Notes: generated from the letters alone by a model not told the origin. Counted from the first letter of the stretch, positions 1 through 15,507 are shown. The stretch: 64,000 nt of DNA from Chaenocephalus aceratus (GCA_023974075.1 CM043803.1:2329495-2393494); one strand, 5' to 3'. Made by a program: numbers and translations.

Positions 1-3000
1 CAATAGCATTTTGTCAAACAAATCCACATGTAAATATGTTAACTTAATTGGAAAACTAACTAAATAACATATGTATGGTTCTATGAGTCTGGCCTTAGTA
101 CTGGCTTCTGTATCGCTGTGATATTATACACGATAACACTCATGCTGTCAAACTTAATGCTGAAGTTAAATACAAATGGAAGTGTATTCTATATGATCTA
201 TATAGTTCATATAGGTCGGAGGTAAAGTAGGATACGCTCTGAGACCTCTGCCCGCAGTAGGGGGGGCTCTAACTCGTCATGGCACGTTATAACGGGCCCG
301 ATAGCTTTTAGACTGGCGTCTTTAATGAGAGGGTGCAGAACGCGGCTCGCTGATCTGGAACTCATCCAAACACATTAGGAAAAGGAGGGCTGATACATTC
401 CTGTCCCCATTCCCTCTACCTGCTGCGATGAGGAGGAGAACACGTTCATTTGAAATGTGCTTTACATGTCTGTGCAGGCCTTCACCTGTATGCATGGGGT
501 CTTTATCTTAAATCAAAGTTTAAAACATTCTGTCAAACCAAGCGTTTCCCCCCTCTTAGACAAGACACAAGGGAAGTGTTGTTGTATTACAAGTTTCAAG
601 ACAGGACTCTTCTACACGTTTTCTGAAATGTTTTGTTTAAATAGGCAAATATATGCAATAATTTGCATATATTTCCAGCTGAGTAATCTTTTGTATTGCT
701 CTATTAATCTGAGCATTCTGTCAACAGTTATAAAACAATAAATATGCCGTGTTTTTAGAAACAAAGCGTTCCATAAATCAGGAAATTAATGCTATACGAG
801 CAAACCTCTGTACAAATATTAAGAATACAGATTGAAATGAAGGACCAAAGTTATGTGTCATAGTGCAACTCACAGTTGGGACCACGTGGAGAGCTACAGT
901 AAAAGAGTGTCCACTGTCTGCAGCCGGCCAGCGTTCCTAACCTCGGGCGCTTTCATGCGCTCGCCTCCTCTCCACCTTTATTGGAGTCCTCTAAAGTTCA
1001 CTTCAATTGTGTGGCGAAGGAGTAGGAGGACTGGAATAGTTGTGGCCCGACAACAAAAGTGCTGGAATGCTCTTCTCTAACTGGTAAATGCTGCCCACCA
1101 CTCTCCCTTCATGTCTGCCCTCTTGTCCGTCTCAAATGTTTCTGTTCATTGTGTTTATTCTCTTCTTTTCTGTGTCTTTGCGCCTCTAGGAATAGCAGTC
1201 TGTTCTTCATTACAGTATGTGCACTGTATCCAGAGCTTTGTAGCCTTGTTTACAGCAATTTGGACATAACACTAAACATGCTGGATACAGAAAAAAGGGC
1301 TTTTGTTTGGCATCTCAGAGAGGTGCCTGTGGCCACAAAGAGAACCTTTCTTGGGCCAGAGAGAGAGCTTTGAAATGAACACCGACCCTTTGCACCCGCA
1401 GCTATGGGTTGAGATTATCGCTCTGCACACTATCAGATCCTACTCAGCGCAGATACATATACCCAGTATAGTACAGCATGAGCAAGCATGTTCTAACATG
1501 CCCTCTCTCAGAGCGTGTCCTACTTTACCTCCGACCAAGACATGCCGTACTGTACAGAGCCACTTATCTGCGCTGATGTTTCACTCATTAAACTTGTAAA
1601 CCGGCAGACGCTCAGTTCGCCTGTCCTCAGCGAGAGGGTGAAAGACCCTGTGAGGTCTTAGTGAGCCACACATGGTACCTTTATCCATAATCCTTAACAG
1701 CTGAGCCCTGATAGGGCGAGACTGAGCAAACAGAACCAGGGCACAGACAAGAAAACAAGTTAGCGAGTACTTTGAACCTGTGTTCCCTTTCCATGTGAAT
1801 GCAGGCAGTGGCAGACTGGACTGTATATGACATATACAATGTGGCGGGGCCCAACTGTCTGCGCAGGAACTAGTGTATATCACTCCCTGCTGCACCTGTT
1901 CTGCGCCTCAACTTAAAGCACCTTGGGGAAAGATTAAGCAGGGGGAGGAGACACCAAGAGGGACAACATGTCCTGCAAGAATGTGGCCCCTTATGACAGT
2001 AGGAACTTCTACATGACAAGTATACCCAGAACTGCTCTCCGTCCTCACACCAGCGTGACCGGATGTATGCAGCATTATATCTAGCAGATAGAAGGGGGGA
2101 TTCATCAGGCTCGCTCACAAGACGCTCCACATGAAGCGACTCACTGCATGCACGGTTATCAGCCGTTTAGGATTTCCTGAAACTTGAGTTCAATGGTAAG
2201 ATGAAAGCACTAGCCCGCATAAGTCCTTCTGTATTTATGGTAATCACACACAGGACAAAGACAGAATGTCCTCACCAAAGCATCCGGCCGGGACAGCGGA
2301 GTCACATCACATCCTGTCCATCGCCTAAAGTCAGCGGGAGTTTCTTTTACCCTTGATCATGATCATTACGTGTGTGGATAGTTGAATTCATTTATGTGTG
2401 TTGTTATTATTCTGACATGCAGTATGAGCGGTCAGAAATGGACTGTAGTTAAACAGTGCCTTGGTGTTTCAGTTTCCACCTGATTGTTGATTTGTTTATC
2501 ATATAGTGTTTGATTTGAAAATGCGATAATACCTTTTGGTGCTTTTCTTTACCACGAACTCTGCCTTTCTTTCACACAATCCTTGACTGCACTTCAGGGA
2601 ACCCTCATATGAATGTGTTTTGTAACGGTCAACACAAAAAACATGTTTTCCTTCCGATAGGGGCATCAGATTATAACCGCATAGGGGTTGTTTTTGGAGG
2701 GCAGTGATAAAAGACCTATTTTGATGGCAAGTACTTGTTGAAACTACGCCCCTGCTGATGAATAGTGATTATCTGGTTGCGCTTGAAAATCATAGAGATG
2801 ACAACAGCTTAAGGACAACAATAACGATATGTTTACTTTATATATTAAATACAAATTGATTAGATTTTGATTACAATTTGAATTAACCGTCATTTTGATA
2901 GTGGGTTAATTATTTTTTCTTTTGATTGCTTGCTTTTCAAGTCTAAAGAAAGGACAGAAAATTGTGAAAAACACCCTTAAAATGTCTGGAAATAAAAAGT

Positions 3001-6000
3001 ATATATATATTTTTTTATAAAAGCTTAGCAGTCAAGCAGTTAGATTGGACAAATTCTAATATAGTGCAGTAAATAACAATTATTCCAAGCTTATAACAGC
3101 TGCAAATGATCTTTCAATACATTGCCGGATCTTTAAAACATCAGAAAACTGTGATATTGTTGTTTTTGAAATATGAGTTTAACAATGATTAATGCAGGTT
3201 AATTAATCTGTCAGTCAACTAATTATCGCAGTTTGACATTTATAATTAATTTATTATAAATATTTAAAAAATATAATTATGGTATAATAATCCTTATACC
3301 AACACCATATTAATATCATCCTGATGTACACTTTAAATGCTGTCAGAGCACAAAAGCAATACATGTAAATATACAAAAAGATTGCAAAACAAGCCCTTAA
3401 ACTCACACGTCTTTCCACAGATAGTCACACAGAGGTGTGGATGGGAATACTCTAATTGCATGACCTTGACAGTCACCTTAATGTGCACTGCAGGCGCCGG
3501 CCGTGACACTTTACCATGATGTGATTACCAGCAAGGTCCTGAACACAGCGGCTTCAATTAAAAAGTTTCATTACCATCTATATCAGATGCCCCATCATGC
3601 CCGGCAATAACAAAGTGGAGCGTTATTCGATCCCCTTAGACCTCGGAAACGTGTTACTGCCATCATAGGTTTAGAGCTCGACAGCTGCTCACGCCAGGAC
3701 CAGGTAGCATCTTCCATTTACAATAACGACCAAAGATAAGCATCCATATAAACATCCTGCTATCTCGATTCCATGTGTACAGCGAGGGAGAAAAAAGGTA
3801 TTGTGTCTACAGAACCTGGAAAATGTTCCCGTCGGACTAGCCGTCACTGCTCTGTCAGGAAACAGGAGCTCCCAGTGAAAGTGGGTAACTTGGAACAAAG
3901 CGTCCAGTCTGGTTTGCAACAAGAAGTCATTCTTTGTTAATCAGAAACCAGAGAGTATTTGATACAATCATATCTGTTTCACACCCTGATCTCCAGTTGG
4001 ATGTGTGACAGGAGCTGTGGCAGCAGCCAGCGAGTCATAGGGGCGGATGTTTTGGACATGTTTCATATCGCTGAGCTGTGATCACAGAGGTGACGGAGCA
4101 GTCGGAGGGTCGGACGTTCACACTGCAAATTGCTTCGCTTTTTTTCAATCTTTTGTGCCAACTCGCCTTGACATTTTCTTAGGACCGTCTGAATGTCACA
4201 AGTATCTCAGACACGCACATGAAATACCAAGCGATGAAATATGTCCATTTTGTTTTTAACCAAATGCTTTATTTTAAAGATTCTGTTAAGTGAATCTTTA
4301 TTTTTGTATTTTAATTGAACTAATAAAACCCTTTCCAAAGGGTTTGGTGTGGTTAATGGATATTTAAAATCCTGAGGGCTCTATAACTGAAAACCAGCCA
4401 AACGTGATTTAAAAAAAAGCAATTAACAGAACAGCTAAGCGTCTCCTGAAGGCACAACACCTTGAGTCTTTGGAAACCATAAAGTATCTGGCTGCAGCCT
4501 CTCACCCTGCAGCACCATCAGCTCCAGTTCAATTAAAACACAGCTCGGAAAGGTAGGCAATCGTTACCATGACTATTGTACACATCGACCATTCCAATAG
4601 ATTTTTACGGTCCTTTTTTTTATTAGCACGTGAAGATGTTATTATTAATTGTTTATTTCATGTTTATTTTGGCAATAAATGTGATATATTTATCATGTTT
4701 TTTGGGAATGTAACAAACCAATCCCAAATGGAATCGTTTCAATAATCTATTTAAAATCTCATGACTACTAAAAACAAAAAAAGGAACCTAGATGGCAGAA
4801 ATCATTTGTGTCAAATAGCTTGAGTTTGTTCATCTGCAAAATACCACCTGCAAGCTAAAAGGCTAAAACATACGGGTAGGAGCGTGACACTGCTTTTAAA
4901 ATGAGATGATCAAAGTTGAAAGCTCATTTAGATCGGTATGTGACGGCCCTAACCGATGTTAACACAAACACTGTTGACTTACTGATGCCAGTGGTTTGTA
5001 CTTTCCCACTTGATCCTACTTAACACCCCAGAAAGCTTGGGTTTAATAGAGAAGAACACGACGTCAGAATGAATGAAATTGTGGAGTATTAAAGCTACAA
5101 AAGAGGAACATGTTCAGCGAGCAGAGGAAAAACCACTTCCTTTCATCGAAGGAGAGAACTGTCCAAGAAACCGCACAGTTTCATAAAACACCGCCCCCTC
5201 TATCTCTACTACGTGGCAACCTACTATAACAGTGTGTTTACGCTACAACACACTATTAGCATATAGCAGAAAGCACTTGCCGCACAGAACCATACACCAC
5301 GTCCCAGTTGATCTAAAGCCACCAATCACAGTATTAACACAACCTCACAGAGACAAACTCATTCAAAATGGTATTAGCTTGAGACATTACTCAGTTATTG
5401 TTTCCTCTGTTCCTGGAAATGTCACTTAGCAGCATGCTTTGTAATTGTCTTTCTGAATTAATCCCTTGATTAGTTAAAAAAACAAAACGATATTCTGTCT
5501 AGCCATCCGAGAGCCTCAAGGCAAGTTATTAAGTTAGGTTATTGATCACTAGGAATAAATGCTTATTCAAATGCCACTAAAAGAGGAGGGCCGAGAATTA
5601 ATAGAGAGACAGCTTGCGCTCACATCCGTCTGACTGTAACGCTTTCACTTTTAAAAGTCACTGTGTCCGTCTTCTGCACAGCTTTAACGTTCATAAAGCG
5701 TACTTCTTCCGGTTGGTCCCCAGCAGGCAGGGCTCGGGTGGCCATTTGAGAAATTCAATTCACCTCAATTGAAATTGGGGTTTAGTGCGGGAGCAGTCCA
5801 AAAGCGTGCGCTGGGATTACCCAACCAGGTGGCGAGGCGAACTGTCGGAGAATCAAAGTCATGTGGCCCCTGGCTCCAGCCCACCGTTTGCCCGCGCTGC
5901 GTTACGCACCCCCGCCGCTCCCCGGTTGGAGGTACATATCAGCAGAGCTCACAGATTATCTTTGTATGAATTCCAATGATTTCAGACTCTGTGTTTGTAT

Positions 6001-7851
6001 TTGCTTGTGTGCATGTGTATGTTTGTACATATTTGTCCGTTTGATCAATGTGTGTGCTTGTTTGTATTTACGTCTGTGAATGTGTGTCCAGGTGGGGTGT
6101 GTTTGTCTGTGTGTGTCAGAGCGAGGCAGTGATTCCCCTGATGGGCATGACAGATGGGAAGGGAGTGGCTCAGCTTGTTCTCTCTGCCACCTGAGAAGCA
6201 GGGGGGCGGCGTGTGTGTTCCGGTGCCGCGGCCATGCTCACCTCATCAGTTTGACAGAAAGCACTTTGTTTCGATTCACGTACGAGCCTCTCAAATAGGC
6301 CGGCTAATTGCTGATGGGAAGTTTCCCCACGCTGCACATCAGAAAAGTGAGTGTACTATAACTGGAGTGAGGTCCTGTTTTGGATTGTGTTGTTTTATGT
6401 GCAAAACATTCATTTGTAACGTTTGATTACTGTCACTTTGACTACACATGGCAGCTATATCAGCTAATCAAGTTGTGTTACTATGGAAACATATCTGCAC
6501 AGAGAAGAGTGTTATGAGTAGTTGCAGATCAACCAATGTGCACACCTCAGAGAATCCCACTTACATGTGGTGCGAACCTGAGCCTCAAACAAGTTGATCT
6601 AACTTCCTGTAAGATGTACAAAACATTTGGGTGACACCAAAAACAGCCATGCTAAATGTCTAAGAACATCATTCATCATTCATATCATGTGTGTAGCCCT
6701 ACGTAACATGTTGCCACATGCCACAATGAAACTCTGCAAGCCAGTGTATACATTAGGCCAGAAACAACAAAGCCCCACTCACTAATATCTAACATTAGAA
6801 GTGCTTTTGTGTTTTACAAAGGCCAACAAACAACTTGTGTTGATTGTGGTACACAAGTGTCAGGATTTCCCAGTACGGTTTTTATTCATAATTCAATAAC
6901 TTAGGCTTATCAGCTTCTGAATCCAGACTGTTCACATTTGTAACACGTCCTCATTAAAAGAAGGTACGCAAAAGTGAGGAGGCTACTCCTTTTCTTTAAT
7001 GTGTCAGCTGTCATGTCAGTGCATCTGATATATATTTGATCATCATTTCAAATGCCTTTTCATCTCAATGTTGAGGTGCACATTGTTAATATTAATGAGT
7101 CAAAAGTGCCACGAAAAACTGCAACTGCCTTCCAAGATAAGAAAAGGTGACTCCAGATCTCACTTCAATGCTTGAGTTACATTCAAACACATTTGACTTT
7201 GACTGAATTGAGTAAAGTATTGAGAAACCCCACCTTAACAGTTACTGCTGCACATCTGCCTATTCAGCGTGGAGCCTGGAGTGCAGATACAAATCATGAA
7301 ATTGCAACATGAAGAGGATCATAAATCAGCATAAACACTGCTGTCAACGAGAGGTGTGAGATGTGGAACGGCATGCTAGCCTCCAGACTGTGGCCATGCC
7401 GGAGAGGAACAGTGCAAGTTCATCACTGTGCAGGTAACGTTCTTCAGGAGGAGAGCTGACTGCTGCAGCCTGGGGTCTGTGAACTGTGCAGCGCCACACT
7501 GGCCCACAGCCAGCAGATGGAAAGAAAGATTGGCTCCAAAAAATCTGTTGCAGCACCCGGCTAATTCCAGTGTGTCCATTTACTGCCTTGTCAGCCCGAG
7601 TGATTCGATGCAGACATGTGTATCCCTGCTGCACAGAGGTGACGGAGGGCTCAGACAACACAACATACATATCGTTATTCTAGAGAATATTCAAAGTGGG
7701 ATGTGTTAAGATTGTCCAAAAGGGTATGTGATTGCAACTCAGAATCACTGGCTATGACAAAATGCAAAGATTGTGAAATGTAAGTTGTAAACTAAGGCTG
7801 GCACAATACAACACACTTGCAGTCTATATATGATCCCGTGATGCTGCTCAG
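1..7851. other. Non-coding, low-copy DNA
   Basis: No ORF in this stretch has a recognisable domain or a convincing pair of splice sites. Base composition is AT-rich with scattered short homopolymers. I saw no terminal inverted repeats or long direct repeats. It is best read as intron or intergenic DNA upstream of the candidate exon at 7852. Confidence 0.5.
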
Positions 7852-7977
7852 GTGGCAGACAAAGAAACTGGGCTCATACATCTCATCTGTGAAGACGAGG
7901 AAAAGCTCTCAGAATGGATTATTGGGTTGGATCATTTTCTAATGTACAGGCAAAAAGCAGGGGATACTGATCAACAT
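7852..7977 (+). CDS. Candidate internal exon, end of a PH-like domain
   Basis: The segment is exactly 42 codons. It is preceded by an acceptor-like tgctgctcag and followed by a donor-like GTGAGTGAG, and is open in one frame throughout. The translation has the pattern of the last strand and C-terminal helix of a pleckstrin-homology domain: a short hydrophobic strand (GLIHLIC), an acidic turn (EDEEK) and then a helix with the near-invariant Trp (LSEWIIGLDHFL). PH domains bind phosphoinositides or proteins at membranes. I cannot name the gene, and I did not find the upstream exons that would encode the rest of the domain. The reading rests on the splice signals and the helix pattern only; it could be an old pseudo-exon. 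Confidence 0.45.
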
Positions 7978-8331
7978 GTGAGTGAGCTGAACATATGTGC
8001 TGTACAGCTCAGATGTACTATACATACAGGATCTGATATCTGCACCTGTGGTAATGAGACACTGTTCTCCAGCATGGACAAATAAAACTAGCCCCACCTC
8101 CCCTCCAGTCCTTTGACTCTGCGACACGAACAAGGTATCAACGTGACATGCACTCACAGATCCGACTGATGTAGGTTCACAGTTAATGAAGAATGTGCTG
8201 AAACAGGAATAGTGTGACTTGATGGCAAACATGTCAACTTCCAGAGGTGTGCTCAAAGCTTGTGAAAACATGTCTTACCTTGGTGGTCAGTCGTCTTTAC
8301 TCTGCCGTTGTTTCTTTACATTTCATCCCAG

Positions 8332-8367
8332 CTTTCATCCAAACGTAGCTCTCAGGGAACTCTGTAA
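8332..8367 (+). CDS. Possible terminal coding exon following the PH-like exon
   Basis: A pyrimidine-rich acceptor (tttctttacatttcatcccag) ends just before this segment. If the exon at 7852-7977 ends in phase 0, the joined frame adds eleven codons (LSSKRSSQGTL) and then meets TAA. A second open frame over the same region runs to 8476 but would need a different exon phase. There is no independent support beyond the splice signal and the matching phase. Confidence 0.22.
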   Translation, partial: LSSKRSSQGTL

Positions 8368-9062
8368 TCAGATCAGAGAGACAATCTGTGATTCCTCGAC
8401 ATCTTTGCCAACAAAAGACAAACATCCAGCGGGCCAAATGCTCTCGGGAGTGAAAAGGCTTACGGATAGATCCTGATAGCCAAATCCTACAGATAGCCAC
8501 AGCTCTGCACAAGGAGATCCACATGGCCACCGATGCATGCACTGCCAAGTCAGGGATGACATGGGAGGAGTCTCAGAGTTCACCAGAGGAAAATCCTCGA
8601 AGGAGGTGCAAGGTTTTCTTGTATATGCAAACCAATGTTAGATTTGCATGTGACCAGCTTACCAATAAAAGGCTTAGTAGTCTAATCCAGTGGCTCCCAA
8701 ACTTTTTGTGCCCAAGGCAACCAAAGGACAAGTACAAATCTCACGGCACACCTATTGTGCAAAATAGCCCTTATAACACGTGTTATCACTCATATCATGT
8801 ACATATGCACTCATCTGTAAATGTGCATAATTATTTACTAATGCCAAATAAAATGTGACAAAGAAGACAACTATATTACGAAATATTTCAGAAATTAATT
8901 TGAAACTTTATCAAATTAGGCTTCATCAAAGCAGCAACACACTCATTTAAACCAGACAGGTCACAAAATTAAAAATGAGGCAAAGGAAACTCAGCAGAAA
9001 TTCAGCACAGAGAACTGTCAATGCAAGGAAGCTGCATTGTCCATGGTCCTGAACTACAAATT

Positions 9063-9165
9063 ATAAATTATAAATGTATTACTTTAAAAAAAAGTAATAT
9101 ATTACATATTACTTTTTTAAAAAGTAATATATTACATATTACTTTTTTAAAAAGTAATGTATTAC
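9063..9165. repeat. Tandem repeat of about 39 bp inside the hAT remnant
   Basis: A unit containing AAGTAATATATTACATATTA recurs about 2.5 times, the last copy being diverged. The unit is itself nearly palindromic. Downstream, short repeats of the form ACTCGTTACTTT continue. Confidence 0.75.
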
Positions 9166-9388
9166 ACTACTTCGTTACTATCTACATAACGTAACTCGTT
9201 ACTTTACTCGTTACTTTACTCGCCGAGCACGTACGAACTGCGCATGCGTGAGTGGCAATAACTTTCCTTTCCAGCAGGCGGCGGTAGTGTGTATTTGTCA
9301 TTCAAAACAGGCAACAACCGGAAGACAGAGAAGAAGAACAGACTACGTGATATAAACAAACAACAAATAGCGTGTGCGGTAGCTTCAC

Positions 9389-9568
9389 CTTAGCATGTGT
9401 TCTTTGCAGGTGTTTGTTGAGGTTTGACGTGGTGTTTCCAGCAGTGGATAACAGCTTCTGGCCTGGACACAGTTTGCACCTCACCGTCACATTCCTGTCT
9501 ATTCTTCGGACGAACTCAAAATAATGGGCATACCTCCACCCCTCGAAAGTTATTGCTGACTCAGCCAT
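9389..9568 (-). CDS. BED zinc-finger exon of a hAT transposase (partial)
   Basis: The minus-strand ATG at 9568 opens a 60-codon frame that ends at a donor-like AAG|GTGAAG. The translation has aromatic residues at the start (GWRYAHYFEF), then CKLC, and then HLQRTH, giving the C-x2-C...H-x4-H ligands of a BED finger. This DNA-binding module occurs at the N-terminus of hAT transposases and of ZBED proteins derived from them. It lies inside the hAT element, between the inverted termini, so it belongs to the transposon. No downstream catalytic exon remains, so the protein cannot be complete here. The frame stays open to 9302 if unspliced. Confidence 0.75.
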
Positions 9569-9776
9569 GTTTATGCAGCACTGCACGTGGAGATGTGGAC
9601 GCGCAAGTCGCGCAGATTACGTACATATAAACCTACAAAGTACTGATATAGTCAATTAAAAAAGTATTATTTTTGTGTAGTTGTATATTGCAATAATAAC
9701 GTATGGTTGTCACAAAATCCCACGGCACACCCGGACTTGCCTCACGGCACACCGTTTGGGAACCACTGGTCTAATC

Positions 9777-10555
9777 CTTTAGCCAAATGAAGTGTCTAAC
9801 TTAAGGCTGGCCTAAAGGAATCAAAGGGAGTTTATAGTAGGAACCTTATTGGACTTTTAAAAAGGCCAGGAGAGCACAGTACAGGAATTCATTGATGGAA
9901 ATAGATGTTCTGCTCTTAATGGTACAGGTATGAATCCTCTCTGGCTACTTTACTGCTACAAGGTCTATTATTCACACCTGTGTTTTCTCTTCAATAAAAG
10001 GAAGGCTTCAGGCGTTATTAGCAACCAGCCAAGTTGAACACCTGTACTTGATGTCTTAATGTGAACAATTAGAAGTCACACCTCAATATGCAACTTCAAG
10101 GTTAAGATGAGCAATGCACTGGTGAATGTGAGAGGGATTAGAACTGAACAGACTGTTAAGTAGACTGTTCCTGAGGAAGAGCCACATGCTTGACATACCC
10201 GTCTGTGTGTGGACGGGCCGTTACTATGATGACATTCAGCCAAGTAGCACAACGACATTCTCACCTTTCCACCTGACTTGGCAGGCGGCACACACAGCGC
10301 CACTCTTATCTTGCATTATTAAGAAGATAATACATTATTATTCTTGGATGCACAAAAACATACTTGCTGCTTTTTTGGCGGCATTATCAACAGAAGGCAC
10401 AGACTTGACAGTGTTTCTTTTATATCAGATTTGACTCAACTGTCTCACAAATCACAAGTCGATACAGAGAAGCTGTCCCTTGGGGTAGCCTTTTTTAGGG
10501 CAAATAACGTTTAAATATTGAAATACTGCAAATACTGTATATCAAAAGTAACCGC
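9777..10555. other. Non-coding stretch
   Basis: No gene is visible. The string GTGTGGACGGGCCGTTAC at 10206-10223 also occurs at the right end of the Harbinger element near 63.67 kb and may be a stray transposon end. Otherwise there is nothing recognisable. Confidence 0.4.
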
Positions 10556-10559
10556 TTAA

Positions 10560-10895
10560 AGGTGGGGTAGGTAATTTTGGAGAAACCAGCTCGAGTGCGC
10601 TAGAATTTGAAAATACACAACCGGAAACAATCTGCCACTTCCTTACAGAGCCCCTCCCCCAACACATACGAACGCGCACATGACCAATGAGGGCACGAGA
10701 TAAGTTTGTGCCCCGATGGAAGGCTGACAGGCAGGTAGGCCATCCAGTTACTTTAGCCGGGCCGGCTTCCACAGATGACATTTTTTTATGGATTTTTTGT
10801 CAAAGCATTTAAGATATTCATTCAGAGCATTCCATGGAATATAACAAAAAGTGTATCTCGAGCCGGTTTCTCTAACTTACTTACCTACCCCACCT
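10560..10895. mobile_element. MITE with TTAA target site (piggyBac- or Kolobok-type)
   Basis: The inverted ends AGGTGGGGTAGGTAA and TTACCTACCCCACCT are flanked by TTAA on both sides (10556-10559, 10896-10899). The inner part of the repeat also pairs around GAGAAACC and CTCGAG. It is 336 bp long with no coding capacity. The TTAA duplication points to the piggyBac or Kolobok superfamilies; the AGG terminus does not decide between them. Confidence 0.75.
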
Positions 10896-10899
10896 TTAA

Positions 10900-12738
10900 C
10901 CATGATCATGTCTAAAATATATGCTGCCTCACATTTTGGAAGGCAGTGAATGCATCTGATTCTCCGGCTAATCCATATGCTAAGCCAGCCCTCAGCCCCG
11001 CGGGGAGAGATAAATATGCATCGGCACAGATAAGAGGGCCAGCTGCTTGGAGTCAGGGTTAAACCTGACAGCCCTCAAGCTCATATACAGAATATATTCT
11101 GTGTGTTTATATTACCCACAGAGAGAGAGACAAGCTAGTACTGACCGTAGAGGACGTACGGCAATGTCTCAAAACGGTTTATAAGCCAACTGTAAAGCAA
11201 CTTCTGAAATGCGTCTTCATATTGAGCCACAAGGCTTAGTATTGAGTTGTGGAGGGAAGCCTGAAATAAGTTAGCGTATTATCCCTTGCTCATCTTAAAG
11301 TAAATGCGGATTTGAATGAGTTTTTTGTTAGAGAGTGTACAAGAGCTTCACGTTACTGAATGTCTGAAGCTTTTACATGTCAGACAGACAGACAGTGGTT
11401 GCTTACAAGTGGCTAAATAAGATGAGTAAATGTAATCAGACCAAACACAAGTCCACCTTTAGCTTAGCGGTGTTGACGCGTGGTCATACCTTTGTAGGTT
11501 GTTTATAGCAGTAGCCATCTACTTCAGGCGATGCATTGCATTTACACGTCAACTTTAGGGTTAAAATCCTGCTACAAGTTTTCCTGCTGAGCAAAACGTG
11601 CCACAAATATAAAAGTGTGTTGACCACAGATCACGTTTTCTGCAATATTACACAATCCAATTGAAGAATCACATTGCTTTATGGCGTGGGACCCCTTGCG
11701 ATGCTAACTTTCAGGTCGGCCAAATGAAATACGTCATCACTGCACCACTCTATTGCAAACCCAATGATTGACCAATGAAAGTCACTGTGACAAGGTGACT
11801 TTCAGATACACAGATGAAACAAACAAAACAGACTGATGGCTACTCTGAGAGTCCTTCCACTCTTGTAGCTAATAAAAAGGAGACTGGGATATTTTGTCTA
11901 CAGCATGCTTTAGTGACACGCAGAAAGCCACGAAGAAGAATGAACATGTGTAGTTCCTTGATGTCAACCATGAACACGACCACATTCTGAACATGAAAAG
12001 GGGAAGCATGGACCCCTTTTATCCTGGGTATGGAATGGATTACTATGTCCCCCTGTATATTAGTACGCTGATTGTTTACTGCAAATTGTTTTAAATGGTA
12101 AGTTAGTTAAATTAAAAGCTTGACATTTGGGAAGCACACTTATTTGCTTTTGGTCCACTCCTTTATGGAAGAAAAACAACAACATTAGCAATGTGTCTGC
12201 GGAGGGACAGTAGAAACTTGCTGCCTTAGGACTACAAACAACTAAATATACAGAACCTTTTCGGAAAGAATAGCTTGACATTTTTCAAAATAAGTTGATT
12301 GCTTACTTTCCAAGAGATGGATCATACCATTTATTTAAATGTAATGTTCATGTGTTGAGTACATATCTAGAGATAGGACATTGTTAGCTTAGTTTAGCAC
12401 AAAGACTGGAAGCAAGCAGAACCATCTAAATAAAAACAGGAACATTATAAGAACTGAAGCTTGCAAGTTATTGCATGTTTTTGGTTGTTTAATCCGCATA
12501 CCTTTTTCTTGCTTAATTGAATATTTTCTTCCATATATATCTATTCTATCTATCTATCTAGAACAATTGACAGGGGACATAATCATGAGTCCAGCAGCAA
12601 ACAATAACAATGTCACAAAATGTCCACTTACAAGATGACAAGCCCTAAAGGACAGTCTTAAAAACACAGCACTGACAGAAAATCTTTCCGTAGACTTTTT
12701 AAGACAGAGCAGTGACTGAAAAACAGAACAAAGGAATG
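10900..12738. other. Non-coding stretch
   Basis: No ORF with domain support and no transposon termini were seen. It is AT-rich with a few short simple repeats such as (GACA)n near 11390 and (TATC)n near 12545. Confidence 0.4.
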
Positions 12739-12746
12739 CTTATTAC

Positions 12747-12987
12747 TAGGGATGCCAGCGATTATTCGATTATTCGAATATTCGCTACAGTCTCCATAAT
12801 CGAATATTATTTTTAAAAATCGATTTTATTTATATTTTATTTTTTTTATAATTTATGTTTTTTTTTCTGGCTTAGTTTCAACCAAAATATATATAAATAT
12901 ATATAGGGGTCGGTCGAATAATCGATTATTATTCGCCAGGGCTGCCAAATAATCGATTTTGAACATGGTCAGTTTCTGGCAACCCTA
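12747..12987. mobile_element. hAT-type MITE
   Basis: The element starts TAGGGATGCC and ends GGCAACCCTA. It is bounded by an exact 8-bp duplication CTTATTAC (12739-12746, 12988-12995). Subterminal TCGATTATTCG motifs recur in inverted orientation. It is 241 bp and non-coding. An 8-bp target duplication fits hAT. Confidence 0.8.
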
Positions 12988-12995
12988 CTTATTAC

Positions 12996-14979
<1,984 letters not shown>

Positions 14980-15134
14980 AACCGAGCCAATGTGGAGATT
15001 GATCGGCTGGGCCGTGTCCAAATGAAAGCCCGTCCTCTGCAGACATGCCAAGCATAATAACTCTCCTCTCTTTGCACTTTTTCTTGGCCAGGGAAAATGG
15101 GAGGAGAGAAAAATAACAAATGCACAAGTAAAAA

Positions 15135-15154
15135 AGTAAGTAAGTAAGTAAGTA
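15135..15154. repeat. (AAGT)n short tandem repeat
   Basis: Five units of AAGT occur in a row, close to the long CA tract. Confidence 0.85.
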
Positions 15155-15462
15155 AATGTCTTGATGTCACCCATCGCAGCAAAAGCACTGGCTGGCTCTC
15201 AGATGTCTGACCCATTTTCTGCTCTCGCTCTCTCCCTCTTCTCCTTTCTCTCTCATTTCTTTCCTTCCTTCCTCTAATCTACAGTAAAGGAGCTCTCCAG
15301 CTCAGATTCATCGGAGCTGCAGTGAGCTTTGGATTTCTATGAAATGCTGTGCCTGAAACACAATACCCAAATACTAACACGCCCGTCCTCATCTACAGTT
15401 CAGAGCGGCAATCACTGGAGAGCTGAGCGCGCTGTGCCTCAACAGTAACGATGTAAGAGTCC

Positions 15463-15465
<3 letters not shown>

Positions 15466-15507
<42 letters not shown>

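Larger units (their letters stand above)
8688..9768 (-). mobile_element. hAT (Charlie-like) DNA transposon remnant
   Basis: The termini are imperfect inverted repeats, CAGTGGCTCCCAAAC on the left and GTTTGGGAACCACTG on the right. They are flanked by a perfect 8-bp direct repeat GTCTAATC (8680-8687 and 9769-9776). An 8-bp target duplication with CAGNGG...CCNCTG ends is diagnostic of hAT elements. At 1,081 bp the copy is far shorter than an autonomous element. It keeps one BED-type zinc-finger exon on the minus strand and has lost the RNase-H-like transposase core. A short tandem array lies inside at 9063-9165. Confidence 0.85.
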
